Assembly: GCF_003732225.1 (NCBI RefSeq)
Contig: NZ_MOBJ01000007.1
Location: 62,001-126,000, forward strand
Length of the DNA: 64,000 nucleotides
Direction: 5' to 3'
Source of the DNA: Pseudomonas brassicacearum
GTDB taxonomy: Bacteria > Pseudomonadota > Gammaproteobacteria > Pseudomonadales > Pseudomonadaceae
Made by a program: the position numbers and the translations under genes. Below the pieces are notes generated by a model. The model was not told the DNA's origin and ran no database searches. It saw nothing but the letters and a program-made list of their open reading frames with translations. Positions 46,380 to 55,991 of the stretch are shown piece by piece. The number at the start of each line of letters is the position of its first letter. Within the stretch, counting starts at the first letter, position 1.

Positions 46380-47735
46380 ATGACTACTCGTACGCGCATC
46401 CTCACCGGCATCACCACCACCGGCACCCCGCACCTGGGCAACTACGCCGGCGCGATCCGTCCGGCGATCCTCGCCAGCCGCGACAGCAATGCCGACTCGT
46501 TCTACTTCCTGGCCGACTACCACGCCCTGATCAAGTGCGATGACCCGCTGCGCATTCAGCGCTCGCGTCTGGAAATCGCTGCGACCTGGCTGGCCGGTGG
46601 TCTGGATGTGGATCGGGTAACGTTTTATCGCCAGTCCGACATCCCGGAAATCCCTGAGCTGACCTGGCTGCTGACTTGCGTCGCCGCCAAAGGCCTGCTG
46701 AACCGTGCGCACGCCTACAAGGCGTCGGTGGACAAGAACGTCGAAACCGGTGAAGACCCGGACGCCGGCATCACCATGGGCTTGTACAGCTACCCGGTGC
46801 TGATGGCGGCGGACATTCTGATGTTCAACGCGCACAAGGTGCCGGTCGGTCGCGATCAGATCCAGCACGTGGAAATGGCCCGCGACATCGGCCAGCGCTT
46901 CAACCACCTGTTTGGCCAGGGCAAGGAATTCTTCACCATGCCGGAGGCGTTGATCGAAGAAAGCGTCGCCACGCTGCCGGGCCTCGATGGCCGGAAGATG
47001 TCGAAAAGCTACGACAACACCATTCCGTTGTTCTCCAGCGCCAAAGAGATGAAGGACGCGATTTCGCGGATCGTCACCGACTCCCGTGCGCCGGGCGAAG
47101 CGAAAGATCCGGATAACTCGCACCTGTTCACTCTGTACCAGGCCTTCGCCACCCCGGCGCAGTCCGCCGAGTTCCGCAGCGAACTGTTGCAGGGCCTGGG
47201 TTGGGGCGAGGCGAAGAATCGTCTGTTCCAACTGCTCGACAACGAGCTGGGCGAGTCCCGCGAGCGTTACTACCAACTGATCGAACGCCCGGCAGACCTC
47301 GAAGACATTCTGCAGCACGGTGCCGCGAAGGCTCGCGCCGTGGCCACGCCGTTCCTCAACGAGCTGCGTGAAGCGGTCGGCCTGCGCTCTTTCGTCAATC
47401 AGGTGCAAGTGGCGGCCACCACCAAGAAGAAGGCCGCGAAAGCCGCGCGTTTCGTCAGTTTCCGTGAAGACGACGGCAGTTTCCGTTTCCGTCTGCTGGC
47501 GGCCGATGGCGAGCAACTGCTGCTGTCGCGCAACTTTGCTGACGGCAAAACCGCCGGCCAGGTGACCAAGCAACTGCAATCCGGCCAGGCGCTGGATGTG
47601 CGCAGTGAAGACCTGAGCTTCAGCGTCTGGCTCGAAGGCGAGTGCGTCGCCGACAGTCCGGCCTTCGCTGACAGCACCGCGCGGGATGTCGCCATCGACG
47701 CCTTGCGGGTTGCGCTGACGCCTGTTCAGGACTAA
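46380..47735 (+). CDS. trpS: Tryptophanyl-tRNA synthetase with C-terminal extension
   Basis: This 451-residue class I synthetase charges tRNA-Trp. The HIGH-like motif is [13 protein letters not shown] and the KMSKS motif is [11 protein letters not shown]. The core ends near residue 345. A further ~95 residues contain [20 protein letters not shown] and [13 protein letters not shown], which look like a DUF1508/YegP-type module. The longer form is usual in pseudomonads, whereas the E. coli enzyme is ~334 residues. It is followed by zapE after 90 bases. Confidence 0.95.
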   Translation: MTTRTRILTGITTTGTPHLGNYAGAIRPAILASRDSNADSFYFLADYHALIKCDDPLRIQRSRLEIAATWLAGGLDVDRVTFYRQSDIPEIPELTWLLTCVAAKGLLNRAHAYKASVDKNVETGEDPDAGITMGLYSYPVLMAADILMFNAHKVPVGRDQIQHVEMARDIGQRFNHLFGQGKEFFTMPEALIEESVATLPGLDGRKMSKSYDNTIPLFSSAKEMKDAISRIVTDSRAPGEAKDPDNSHLFTLYQAFATPAQSAEFRSELLQGLGWGEAKNRLFQLLDNELGESRERYYQLIERPADLEDILQHGAAKARAVATPFLNELREAVGLRSFVNQVQVAATTKKKAAKAARFVSFREDDGSFRFRLLAADGEQLLLSRNFADGKTAGQVTKQLQSGQALDVRSEDLSFSVWLEGECVADSPAFADSTARDVAIDALRVALTPVQD

Positions 47736-47825
47736 TCAACGGCTCGGCCCGACCAAGGGCTGATTGCCATTCTCAAGGGCCGTCGCTACAGTGTCGGCCC
47801 GTTTTTGTTGCCTTGCTAACGAATT

Positions 47826-48920
47826 ATGACGCCCCTAGAACGATATCAAGCTGATCTGAAACGCCCGGAATTCTTCCATGACGCCGCGCAGGAAACTGCC
47901 GTGCGTCATTTGCAGCGTCTGTACGACGATCTGGTCGCGGCTTCGCAGAACAAACCGGGCCTGCTCGGCAAACTGTTTGGCAAGAAAGACCAGGCGCCGG
48001 TCAAGGGCCTGTACTTCTGGGGCGGCGTAGGTCGCGGCAAGACTTACCTGGTCGACACCTTCTTTGAAGCGCTGCCGTTCAAGGAAAAGGTCCGCACTCA
48101 CTTCCACCGCTTCATGAAGCGTGTGCACGAAGAGATGAAGACCCTCGGCGGCGAGAAGAACCCGCTGACCATCATCGCCAAGCGTTTCTCCGACGAAGCG
48201 CGGGTGATCTGTTTCGATGAGTTCTTCGTGTCCGACATCACCGACGCGATGATCCTCGGCACCTTGATGGAAGAGCTGTTCAAGAACGGCGTGACCCTGG
48301 TCGCGACGTCGAACATCGTGCCGGACGGTCTGTACAAGGACGGTCTGCAACGTGCGCGGTTCCTGCCAGCCATCGCGCTGATCAAGCAGAACACTGACAT
48401 CGTCAACGTCGACAGCGGCGTCGACTACCGTCTGCGTCACCTTGAGCAAGCCGAACTGTTCCACTTCCCGCTCGACGAAGCGTCCCACGAGAGCCTGCGC
48501 AAAAGCTTCCGCGCACTTACGCCGGAATGCACGCAAGCGCTGGAAAACGATGTGCTGATGATCGAGAACCGTGAGATCCGTGCTGTGCGTACGTGCGACG
48601 ACGTGGCCTGGTTCGACTTCCGCGAACTGTGCGACGGCCCACGTAGCCAGAACGACTACATCGAGCTCGGCAAGATCTTCCACGCCGTGTTGCTCAGCGG
48701 TGTGGAGCAGATGAGCGTCACCACTGACGACATCGCCCGGCGGTTTATCAACATGGTCGACGAGTTCTACGACCGTAACGTCAAGCTGATCATTTCCGCT
48801 GAAGTCGAGTTGAAAGACCTCTACACCGGCGGTCGCCTGAACTTCGAGTTCCAGCGCACCCTCAGCCGTCTGTTGGAAATGCAGTCCCACGAGTTCCTCT
48901 CGCGGGCGCACAAGCCATAA
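47826..48920 (+). CDS. zapE: Cell division ATPase ZapE (AFG1/LACE1 family)
   Basis: This 364-residue P-loop ATPase has Walker A GGVGRGKTYLVD and Walker B ICFDEFFVSDITDAM. The length and the C-terminal DEFYDRNVKL match ZapE, which interacts with FtsZ during constriction in E. coli. The start ATG is immediately upstream of TPLERYQADL, the family N-terminus. It follows trpS as in other pseudomonads. Confidence 0.95.
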   Translation: MTPLERYQADLKRPEFFHDAAQETAVRHLQRLYDDLVAASQNKPGLLGKLFGKKDQAPVKGLYFWGGVGRGKTYLVDTFFEALPFKEKVRTHFHRFMKRVHEEMKTLGGEKNPLTIIAKRFSDEARVICFDEFFVSDITDAMILGTLMEELFKNGVTLVATSNIVPDGLYKDGLQRARFLPAIALIKQNTDIVNVDSGVDYRLRHLEQAELFHFPLDEASHESLRKSFRALTPECTQALENDVLMIENREIRAVRTCDDVAWFDFRELCDGPRSQNDYIELGKIFHAVLLSGVEQMSVTTDDIARRFINMVDEFYDRNVKLIISAEVELKDLYTGGRLNFEFQRTLSRLLEMQSHEFLSRAHKP

Positions 48921-48958
48921 CGGTCTGCATAAAAGGCGTGGCTTCGTTCTAACCCCCC

Positions 48959-49113
48959 GTAGCAGCTGCCGAGCCCGCGAGGCTGCGTTCGAGGACGAAG
49001 TCCTCGCCAATCCGGCGTACGCGGTTTGCCTGAAGAAACGCATTGCCCGATTCGGCGACTGCTTCGCAGCCGAACGCAGCCGAACGCAGCCTCGCAGGCT
49101 CGACAGCTGCTAC
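48959..49113. repeat. REP doublet, family C (inverted pair)
   Basis: GTAGCAGCTGCCGAGCC opens the unit and GGCTCGACAGCTGCTAC closes it, both with the GCGAGGCTGCGTTCG arm. CGAACGCAGC is duplicated in tandem near the right end. It is the same family as the doublets inside the 34.3-35.1 kb tandem array. Confidence 0.88.
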
Positions 49114-49135
49114 GGAAGCAGTCCTGCAGCGTATT

Positions 49136-49945
49136 TCAACGTTGTGTAGATACATTCGCTTGAGGCGGGATCTGGAATTCCAGCAGGTCCCCGTCATTCG
49201 GGATCAGCAGGCGCGACTCGATGCCGGCCTGTCGGGCGGCGCTGGCCAGTGACTGGCGTGTCACGGGGCAGTGGCTCAGCGCTTCAAGATGATTGGCGAC
49301 CACTGTGCCTGACGACTGCCGAGTGAATGCCAACACCTCATCAATCCCCATGATGATGTCCCCACCCAAATCGAAACGCGCACCGCCAGCCGGCACCACC
49401 GAAACATCTGGGTTGTGCAGCGCAACGAACGCCTGAACGGCAGGCGTGAGCAGCGTATCGCCAGTCAAATAGAGGCTCGGCTCGCCAGGCATTTCAATCA
49501 AATAGCCCACGCCGTGTTCCATCATCTTGCCTACCAGTCCCCGCCCATGGGTGCAGCGAACCGTGCGGATCTGACCGCCGAGGAAAGCGCTCGGTTGCTC
49601 GTGATTGGTCGGCAATGACTGAACGTTCAAATCGTGCTCGGCCAGATGGGCAGCGTCGTGCGGTGTGCAGATGACCGGTATCCGGGTCTCGCGTAGCCAC
49701 TTCTTTGCTGCGCGATCCAGGTGGTCGAAGTGTCCTTTCTGACAGTGGGTGATCAGGCAGTGGGTGACGGACTCCAGTGCGGTGATTGCCGAGCCGGGTA
49801 GCTCGACCAGTGGGTTGCGGTCTCGTGCGCTGAAAATGCGCAAGGGTGGAAGTGCGTGTTTTCGCGCCAGCATCGGGTCGATCAAAATTCGATGGGGACC
49901 GAGTTCCACAATAATCGTCGCGTTACGTAGCTGATGGATCTTCAT
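49136..49945 (-). CDS. UlaG-like metallo-beta-lactamase-fold protein
   Basis: This 269-residue MBL-fold protein has metal motif ITHCQKGHFDHLD, a variant of HxHxDH with extra spacing. Further ligands are His in RCTHGRG and Asp in YLTGDTLL. It resembles UlaG/lactonase-type or phosphonate-related hydrolases. AGAGGT lies six bases before the ATG at 49943-49945. It is divergent from an AraC-family regulator with 89 bases between starts, which suggests that the regulator controls it. The substrate is unknown. Confidence 0.85.
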   Translation of the reverse strand: MKIHQLRNATIIVELGPHRILIDPMLARKHALPPLRIFSARDRNPLVELPGSAITALESVTHCLITHCQKGHFDHLDRAAKKWLRETRIPVICTPHDAAHLAEHDLNVQSLPTNHEQPSAFLGGQIRTVRCTHGRGLVGKMMEHGVGYLIEMPGEPSLYLTGDTLLTPAVQAFVALHNPDVSVVPAGGARFDLGGDIIMGIDEVLAFTRQSSGTVVANHLEALSHCPVTRQSLASAARQAGIESRLLIPNDGDLLEFQIPPQANVSTQR

Positions 49946-50034
49946 GGCGATACCTCTGGGAAGAGACGCCATTGTGTCCAGTCGCGTTGCGCCACAGAAT
50001 GGCAGGCCCGGACATAATTAATTCGATTTCAGCC

Positions 50035-51003
50035 ATGACTCCACCTCTTCGAATCGGTTTGCTGCTTTTCCCTCGTTGCATGCCTGCGGGCTTGTTGGCT
50101 TTTGCCGATTTGTTGCACGCCGCCAATCGTCGCGCCTCGCGTGTGATCTTTGAAACGCGCTTCGTGGCCTTGCAAGCCGGTACGGTTGAATGCGCTCAGG
50201 GCCTGTCGTTACACGTCGACAGCACACTGGCGGAGGCTGATTTTGACGCGCTGTTGATCCCCGGCTTCTGGGCTGAGTCAGCTCGGCAGGTCGACGATAC
50301 ATTGGCTGCCAATGTCTCTTTGGTTGCGTCGCTGTCGGCACGTTCGAAGAAGCAGCAGCTGTGGAGTTATTGCAGTGGGGTCTGTCTGTTGGCTGCGAGT
50401 GGGAAGCTTGACGGTCAGCCGGCAACGGTGACGTGGTGGCTGGCAGACGTTATGGCGCAGCGGCATAAGGCTGTGAAGTGGCAAAGCGAGCGTCACTGCA
50501 TCATTAACGAGCGAACGGCTACCGCGTCCGGCGTGAACGGTTACTTGCCCATTGCTCAAGCCTTGATCGAGCGGTATGTCAGCGCGGAGGTGTTTCGCGA
50601 TCTCACCAAGCTGATGGTGCTTGCGCGTCCGGCCCAGGCGCATAGCGCCTTTGCGGCCATGAGTCTGATTGAGCAGTCGAGCAAACTGCTGCGCCAGCTG
50701 CATGCGCTGGTTGAGCAGTTACCGGCCGAACAGATAACCGTGCAGCGGTTGGCAGAGCAGCTCGGAATGTCCGAGCGCACCTTGTCTCGTAAGGTGAGCA
50801 GTGAAACCGGCATTGCCGTAGCGACCTATGCTCGCTGTATCAAACTGAATCAGGTCAGCGAACGCCTGATCCTCACGTCCACTGCGGTCAATACGATCAG
50901 CGCCGAGCTGGGTTTCAGCAGTGACTCCAACCTGCGGCGCATGTTCAAGGAGCTGACAGCGTTGACTCCGCTGGAGTATCGGCAGCAGTTCGGACGGTAT
51001 TGA
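50035..51003 (+). CDS. GlxA-type AraC-family regulator
   Basis: This 322-residue regulator has an N-terminal DJ-1/PfpI-like domain (IGLLLFPRCMPAGLLAFADL, WSYCSGVCLLAASGKLDG). It has a C-terminal AraC double HTH (LAEQLGMSERTLSRKVSSET, INTISAELGFSSDSN-like). The Cys of the nucleophile-elbow-like SYCSGV is present, though these domains usually sense rather than catalyse. It is divergent from the UlaG-like hydrolase. It ends at a hairpin terminator. Confidence 0.88.
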   Translation: MTPPLRIGLLLFPRCMPAGLLAFADLLHAANRRASRVIFETRFVALQAGTVECAQGLSLHVDSTLAEADFDALLIPGFWAESARQVDDTLAANVSLVASLSARSKKQQLWSYCSGVCLLAASGKLDGQPATVTWWLADVMAQRHKAVKWQSERHCIINERTATASGVNGYLPIAQALIERYVSAEVFRDLTKLMVLARPAQAHSAFAAMSLIEQSSKLLRQLHALVEQLPAEQITVQRLAEQLGMSERTLSRKVSSETGIAVATYARCIKLNQVSERLILTSTAVNTISAELGFSSDSNLRRMFKELTALTPLEYRQQFGRY

Positions 51004-51044
51004 GGCGTAGGGCGGGGTTGTTGAAATCGAACACGAATACGTTG

Positions 51045-51075
51045 AAAAAGGGCCTGCAATGCAGACCCTTTTTTT
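51045..51075 (+). terminator. Terminator after the AraC-family gene
   Basis: AAAGGGCCTGC ... GCAGACCCTTT stem followed by a T-run. Confidence 0.85.
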
Positions 51076-51091
51076 GTGCGCCGAAGAGCCC

Positions 51092-51182
51092 CTGTGGGAG
51101 CGAGCTTGCTCGCGATGGCGGTCTGTCAGTCACATCAATGCTGGATGTGCAGCCGTCATCGCGAGCAAGCTCGCTCCCACAG
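51092..51182. repeat. REP doublet, family B (inverted pair)
   Basis: Inverted family-B copies lie between two convergent AraC-family genes. Confidence 0.9.
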
Positions 51183-51205
51183 TTGATTTGTGTTGGGTCC
51201 TCGGT

Positions 51206-52201
51206 TTACGCCGCTTGCTGAAACTGCTGCCGATACTGGTTTGGCGACAGCTCTGTGTGTTGGCGGAACAGCCGGGCGAAGAAGCTCGCGTCGTCGTAGC
51301 CGACTTCGTAGCTGATGGTCTTGATGCTTTTACGGCTGGCGGACAGCAGGCCCTTGGCGGTTTCGATGCGCAGCCGTTGCAGGTAGTGCAGCGGCTTATC
51401 GCCGGTGGCCGTCTGGAAGCGGCGCATGAAGTTGCGAATGCTCATGCCGTGCTCGCGGGCGACGTCTTCGAAGCGGAACTTGTCGGCAAAATGCTCTTCG
51501 AGCCAATGCTGGATCTGCAGGATGATCACGTCCTGGTGCAGCTTCTGCCCGCCGAAACCGATGCGGCCGGGTGAATAGCTGCGCTGCACTTCATACAGAA
51601 TGTCGCGGGCCACGGCTTGGGCGACGTTCGCTCCGCAGAAGCGCTCGATCAGGTAAATGTAGAGGTCACAGGCCGAGGTGGTGCCGCCGGCGCAGTACAG
51701 GTTATCGGCGTCGGTCAGGTGTTTGTCCTGATTGAGCTGAACGTTAGGGAAGCGCTCTTCGAAGGCGTTGAAGAAGCGCCAGTAGGTGGTCGCCTCCTTG
51801 CCATCGAGCAGGCCCGCCTCGGCGAGCCAGAACACCCCGGTGGCTTCGCCGCAGAGTACCGCACCGCGGGCGTGTTGCTCGCGCAGCCACGGCAGCACCT
51901 GTGGATAACGTTTGCAGAGCGTCTCGAAATCGTCCCAGAAGGCTGGAAGGATGATGATGTCGGCGTTTTCCAGGCCGCCGTCTACCGGCATGATCACATC
52001 GCTGAAGCTGTTGACCGGTTTGCCGTCGGGGCTGACCAGGCGGGTTTCGAACGCCGGGGTCAGGCCGTGGCCCAGTTGTTTGCCATAGCGCAGGCTGGCC
52101 AGATGGAAGAAATCCTTGGCTTGCATGAGGGTGGAAGCAAAAACCCGGTCGATAGCCAGGATGCTGACGCGCCGCAAGGGCGTGGAGAGTTGGATAGACA
52201 T
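51206..52201 (-). CDS. GlxA-type AraC-family regulator (PA4436-like)
   Basis: This 331-residue protein has a DJ-1/PfpI-like N-terminal domain (ILAIDRVFASTLMQAKDFFH, VLCGEATGVFWLAEAGLLDG). The AraC HTH pair follows (VAREHGMSIRNFMRRFQTAT, ISYEVGYDDASFFARLFRQH). It is divergent from an acyl-CoA dehydrogenase with about 144 bases between starts, so it probably regulates that gene. From memory the order matches PA4436-PA4435. The ATG at 52199-52201 fits the family N-terminus better than the GTG 36 bases earlier. Confidence 0.9.
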   Translation of the reverse strand: MSIQLSTPLRRVSILAIDRVFASTLMQAKDFFHLASLRYGKQLGHGLTPAFETRLVSPDGKPVNSFSDVIMPVDGGLENADIIILPAFWDDFETLCKRYPQVLPWLREQHARGAVLCGEATGVFWLAEAGLLDGKEATTYWRFFNAFEERFPNVQLNQDKHLTDADNLYCAGGTTSACDLYIYLIERFCGANVAQAVARDILYEVQRSYSPGRIGFGGQKLHQDVIILQIQHWLEEHFADKFRFEDVAREHGMSIRNFMRRFQTATGDKPLHYLQRLRIETAKGLLSASRKSIKTISYEVGYDDASFFARLFRQHTELSPNQYRQQFQQAA

Positions 52202-52345
52202 ATTCAATTTATTCTTATAGGGGAAAGTGGTCACCAAGCGGCTGGATCGTCTTATTTTTTGTCTGATGTGTCCAGTGTCCTGTTATCTACTGGAGGCTTA
52301 GGCTCTGGGATTCTTTTGCGACCCACAATCACCACAGGTGCCCCG

Positions 52346-53482
52346 ATGATCCCCAGAACCTTGTTCAGTTCCGAGCACGAACTGTTTCGCGACAGCGTAC
52401 GAACCTTCCTCGAAAAAGAGGCCGTGCCGTTTCATGCGCAGTGGGAAAAACAGGGCTACATCGACCGCAAACTGTGGAACAAGGCGGGGGAGGCGGGGAT
52501 GCTCTGCTCCCACCTGCCGGAAGAGTACGGCGGGTTCGATGCGGACTTCCTCTACAGCGCCGTGGTGATTGAGGAGGTCGGTCGACTGGGTTTGACCGGT
52601 ATCGGTTTTTCCCTGCATTCGGACATCGTGGCGCCGTACATCCTGCATTACGGCAGCGAAGCGCTGAAGCATAAATACCTGCCGAAGCTGGTCTCGGGCG
52701 AGATGGTCACCGCGATTGCCATGACCGAGCCAGGCGCTGGCTCCGACCTGCAAGGAGTGAAAACCACTGCGGTGCTGGACGGCGACGAGTACGTGATCAA
52801 CGGCTCGAAAACCTTCATTACCAACGGCTTCCTCGCGGACCTGGTGATTGTCGTGGCCAAGACCGATCCCAAGGCCGGCGCCAAGGGCACCAGTCTGTTT
52901 CTGGTGGAAGCGAACACCCCGGGCTTTGAAAAGGGCAAGCGCCTGGAGAAGGTCGGGATGAAAGCGCAGGACACCTCGGAGCTGTTCTTCCAGGACGTCC
53001 GTGTGCCCAAGGAAAACCTCTTGGGGCAGGCGGGGATGGGGTTCGCCTATCTGATGCAGGAATTGCCGCAGGAGCGTCTGACGGTCGCCATCGGCGGTCT
53101 GGCCTCAGCCGAGGCGGCGTTGCAGTGGACCCTGGATTACACCCGCGAGCGCAAGGCGTTCGGCAAGGCGATTGCGGACTTTCAGAACACCCGCTTCAAA
53201 TTGGCGGAGATGGCCACGGAGATTCAGATTGGTCGGGTTTTCGTTGACCGCTGTCTGGAACTGCACCTGCAAGGCAAGCTCGACGTGCCAACGGCGGCGA
53301 TGGCCAAATACTGGGGCACCGACCTGCAATGCAAGGTGCTCGACGAGTGCGTGCAGTTGCATGGCGGTTACGGCTTCATGTGGGAATACCCGATCGCCCG
53401 GGCCTGGGCGGATGCGCGGGTGCAGCGGATTTATGCCGGGACCAACGAGATCATGAAGGAGATCATTGCGCGGTCGCTTTGA
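52346..53482 (+). CDS. Acyl-CoA dehydrogenase
   Basis: This 378-residue flavoprotein introduces the alpha-beta double bond in acyl-CoAs. Family signatures are present: AMTEPGAGSDLQG (FAD and substrate binding), DYTRERKAFGKAI, QLHGGYGFMWEYPIAR and IYAGTNEIMKEIIARSL, which holds a Glu near the C-terminal end as in short and branched-chain types. The start is the ATG at 52346 (MIPRTLFSSEHELF); a much longer open frame upstream is antisense to the AraC gene and not real. Chain specificity is unknown. Confidence 0.93.
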   Translation: MIPRTLFSSEHELFRDSVRTFLEKEAVPFHAQWEKQGYIDRKLWNKAGEAGMLCSHLPEEYGGFDADFLYSAVVIEEVGRLGLTGIGFSLHSDIVAPYILHYGSEALKHKYLPKLVSGEMVTAIAMTEPGAGSDLQGVKTTAVLDGDEYVINGSKTFITNGFLADLVIVVAKTDPKAGAKGTSLFLVEANTPGFEKGKRLEKVGMKAQDTSELFFQDVRVPKENLLGQAGMGFAYLMQELPQERLTVAIGGLASAEAALQWTLDYTRERKAFGKAIADFQNTRFKLAEMATEIQIGRVFVDRCLELHLQGKLDVPTAAMAKYWGTDLQCKVLDECVQLHGGYGFMWEYPIARAWADARVQRIYAGTNEIMKEIIARSL

Positions 53483-53504
53483 GTTTGTGGTGACTGGGCG
53501 GACG

Positions 53505-53604
53505 CCATCGCGAGCAGGCTCGCTCCCACACTGGATCTGCGTGTGACCACATGTTTGTGATCGGCACGGACTCCTGTGGGAGCGAGCCTGCTCGCGATTG
53601 GGCC
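53505..53604. repeat. REP doublet, family B variant (inverted pair)
   Basis: Inverted copies carry CGAGCAGGCTCG in place of CGAGCAAGCTCG, a one-base variant of family B. They lie between convergent genes. Confidence 0.9.
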
Positions 53605-53614
53605 TATGAATCAA

Positions 53615-54655
53615 TCAAGGAGCAGGGTTCGGGTGATCCTTGTGAATCGCCTCAATCCCCGCCAGCACTTCATCCGACAGCTTCAGATCGAAACTGGCGA
53701 TGTTGCTGTCCAGCTGTTCCAGCGTGGTCGCGCCAATGATGTTGCTGGTGACGAACGACTGCCGGGTCACGAACGCCAGGGCCATTTGTGCCGGGTCCAG
53801 GCCGTGTTCACGGGCCAGTGCCACGTAACGGCTGCACGCGGCTTCCGACTGCGGGTTGAAATAGCGGCTGAAGCGGCTGTAGAGGCTCAAGCGACCTTTC
53901 GCCGGGCGAGCCCCGCCTTCGTATTTGCCTGAGAGAAAACCGAACGCCAGCGGCGAATAAGCGAGCAGTCCGCATTGTTCGCGGATGGCGATTTCCGACA
54001 GGCCGATTTCAAAGCTGCGGTTGAGCAGGTTGTAGGGGTTCTGGATCGACACCGCACGCGGCCAGCCACGGGCTTCGGCCAGCGCGAGAAAGCGCATGGT
54101 GCCCCACGGCGTTTCATTGGACAGGCCGATGTGGCGGATCTTGCCGGCCTTGACCTGCTCGTCCAGCGCTTCGAGGGTGTCCTCGAGTGGGGTCAGGTTG
54201 GCTTCGATCTTGTGTTTGTAGCCCAGCTGACCGAAGAAGTTGGTGCTGCGTTCCGGCCAGTGCAACTGATAGAGGTCGATATAGTCGGTCTGCAAGCGCT
54301 TGAGGCTGGCATCGACGGCTTGCGTGATGTGCTGGCGGTTGTGTCGCAGGTTTTTATCGCGAATGTAGTCGATGGTGTTGCCGGGGCCGGCGATCTTGCT
54401 CGCCAGAATCCAGTCGGCACGATCGCCACGGCTCTTGAACCAGTTACCGATGTAGCGCTCGGTGGTGGCGTAGGTTTCGGCCTTGGGCGGCACCGGGTAC
54501 ATTTCGGCGGTGTCGATGAAATTGATCCCGGCGCTCTTGGCCCGTTCAATCTGTGCGAAGGCCTCTGCCTCGCTGTTTTGCTCGCCCCAGGTCATGGTCC
54601 CGAGGCAGATTGCACTCACGTTCAGATCGGTACGGCCCAGCTGTCGATAGTCCAT
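53615..54655 (-). CDS. Aldo/keto reductase (Tas-like)
   Basis: This 346-residue NADPH-dependent reductase folds as a TIM barrel. Catalytic residues are Asp and Tyr in NFIDTAEMYP, Lys in WILASKIAG and His in YQLHWPERS. The long loop and length resemble E. coli Tas. The start is at MDYRQLGRTDLNVSAI, the conserved family N-terminus. The physiological substrate is unknown. It sits next to rplM, as PA4434 does in P. aeruginosa (from memory). Confidence 0.92.
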   Translation of the reverse strand: MDYRQLGRTDLNVSAICLGTMTWGEQNSEAEAFAQIERAKSAGINFIDTAEMYPVPPKAETYATTERYIGNWFKSRGDRADWILASKIAGPGNTIDYIRDKNLRHNRQHITQAVDASLKRLQTDYIDLYQLHWPERSTNFFGQLGYKHKIEANLTPLEDTLEALDEQVKAGKIRHIGLSNETPWGTMRFLALAEARGWPRAVSIQNPYNLLNRSFEIGLSEIAIREQCGLLAYSPLAFGFLSGKYEGGARPAKGRLSLYSRFSRYFNPQSEAACSRYVALAREHGLDPAQMALAFVTRQSFVTSNIIGATTLEQLDSNIASFDLKLSDEVLAGIEAIHKDHPNPAP

Positions 54656-54832
54656 CGGGTAGTCCTTGGCGGAAAACAATCATAAAAGCAGGTTGAATTT
54701 TTTTTCGCAATCTGCATAATTGCGCACCTCTTTCTGCAGTGGAAGTGATGCGCCGCCTGCCGAAGAATCTTGCCGTTGAACGGACGCGCCGACCCGAGCC
54801 CCCGATAGCGTCTGTACCCGGCTGCCTTTGAC

Positions 54833-54861
54833 TTGTCAAAGTACGCACTATTCAGTAAGAT
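54833..54861 (+). promoter_or_regulatory. Sigma-70 promoter of rplM-rpsI
   Basis: TTGTCA (-35) and TAAGAT (-10) with a 17-base spacer, ending 42 bases before the rplM start. Confidence 0.75.
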
Positions 54862-54903
54862 CCGCCGTCTAAATTTACAGGGCGGCCCCTGAGGCTATAA
54901 AGA

Positions 54904-55332
54904 ATGAAAACTTTTACTGCTAAACCGGAAACAGTAAAGCGCGACTGGTTTGTCGTCGACGCTGCTGGTCAGACCCTGGGTCGTCTGGCCACCGAGATCG
55001 CGAGCCGTCTGCGTGGCAAGCACAAGCCTGAGTACACTCCTCACGTTGACACCGGCGACTACATCGTCGTTATCAATGCCGAGCAGATTCGTGTAACCGG
55101 TGCTAAAACCACCGACAAAATCTACTACTCCCACTCCGGTTTCCCGGGCGGCATCAAGTCGATCAACTTCGAAAAGCTGATCGCTAAAGCCCCTGAGCGC
55201 GTGATCGAGACCGCGGTCAAAGGCATGCTGCCTAAGAACCCGCTGGGTCGCGACATGTATCGTAAGCTGAAAGTCTATGCGGGCGCTGCTCACCCTCATA
55301 CTGCTCAGCAGCCCCAAGAACTGAAGTTTTAA
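54904..55332 (+). CDS. rplM: 50S ribosomal protein L13
   Basis: This 142-residue protein has the normal L13 length. It starts [20 protein letters not shown] and carries the family core [20 protein letters not shown] and [20 protein letters not shown]. It binds 23S rRNA domain I and is an early assembly protein; it can also repress its own mRNA in E. coli. It is followed by rpsI after 14 bases. Highly biased codon use agrees with high expression. Confidence 0.98.
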   Translation: MKTFTAKPETVKRDWFVVDAAGQTLGRLATEIASRLRGKHKPEYTPHVDTGDYIVVINAEQIRVTGAKTTDKIYYSHSGFPGGIKSINFEKLIAKAPERVIETAVKGMLPKNPLGRDMYRKLKVYAGAAHPHTAQQPQELKF

Positions 55333-55346
55333 CGGAATAGTTCATT

Positions 55347-55739
55347 ATGTCGGCGACTCAAAATTACGGCACTGGCCGTCGCAAGACCGCAACCGCACGC
55401 GTTTTCCTGCGTCCGGGTACTGGTAACATCTCCATCAACAACCGCTCCCTGGATAATTTCTTCGGTCGCGAAACTGCCCGCATGGTAGTTCGTCAGCCGC
55501 TGGAATTGACTGAGACTGTCGAGAAGTTCGACATCTACGTCACCGTGATCGGTGGTGGTGTAAGTGGTCAAGCTGGCGCAATCCGCCACGGTATCACTCG
55601 CGCTCTGATGCAGTACGACGAAACTCTGCGCGGTGCTCTGCGCAAAGCGGGCTTCGTTACTCGCGATGCACGTGAAGTTGAACGTAAGAAAGTTGGTCTG
55701 CGTAAAGCGCGTAAGCGTCCGCAGTACTCGAAGCGTTAA
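55347..55739 (+). CDS. rpsI: 30S ribosomal protein S9
   Basis: This 130-residue protein has the S9 core [16 protein letters not shown]. The C-terminal tail ([12 protein letters not shown]) ends in the conserved KR that reaches the P-site tRNA anticodon. It is cotranscribed with rplM and followed by a strong terminator. Confidence 0.98.
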
Positions 55740-55756
55740 TTCGCTTTCGCGTTCAA

Positions 55757-55794
55757 AGCGCCCAGTCTCCTCGCGGAGCTGGGCGTTTTTTTTG
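55757..55794 (+). terminator. Terminator of rplM-rpsI
   Basis: GCGCCCAG ... CTGGGCG stem followed by an eight-T run. Confidence 0.92.
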
Positions 55795-55991
55795 TTTGAA
55801 GATTTATGATGTGACAACTTGCCACATCTGTAGAGCCCCTATACTACAAGGCTTGGCGCTGACCTTGGGTGGTAATTACCTTGTCAGAACTGGGGCTTTT
55901 CATTACCATTCTGCAAAATTTTTATAAGTTCAGATTTTTACTTAGTAGATGCCTGATTTAACAGGCCACAAAGCTGATGGGAGAGGACTGA

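Noticed and set aside
51617..52345. N-terminal extension of the acyl-CoA dehydrogenase frame
   Set aside because: It is antisense to the AraC-family gene; family N-termini begin at 52346.
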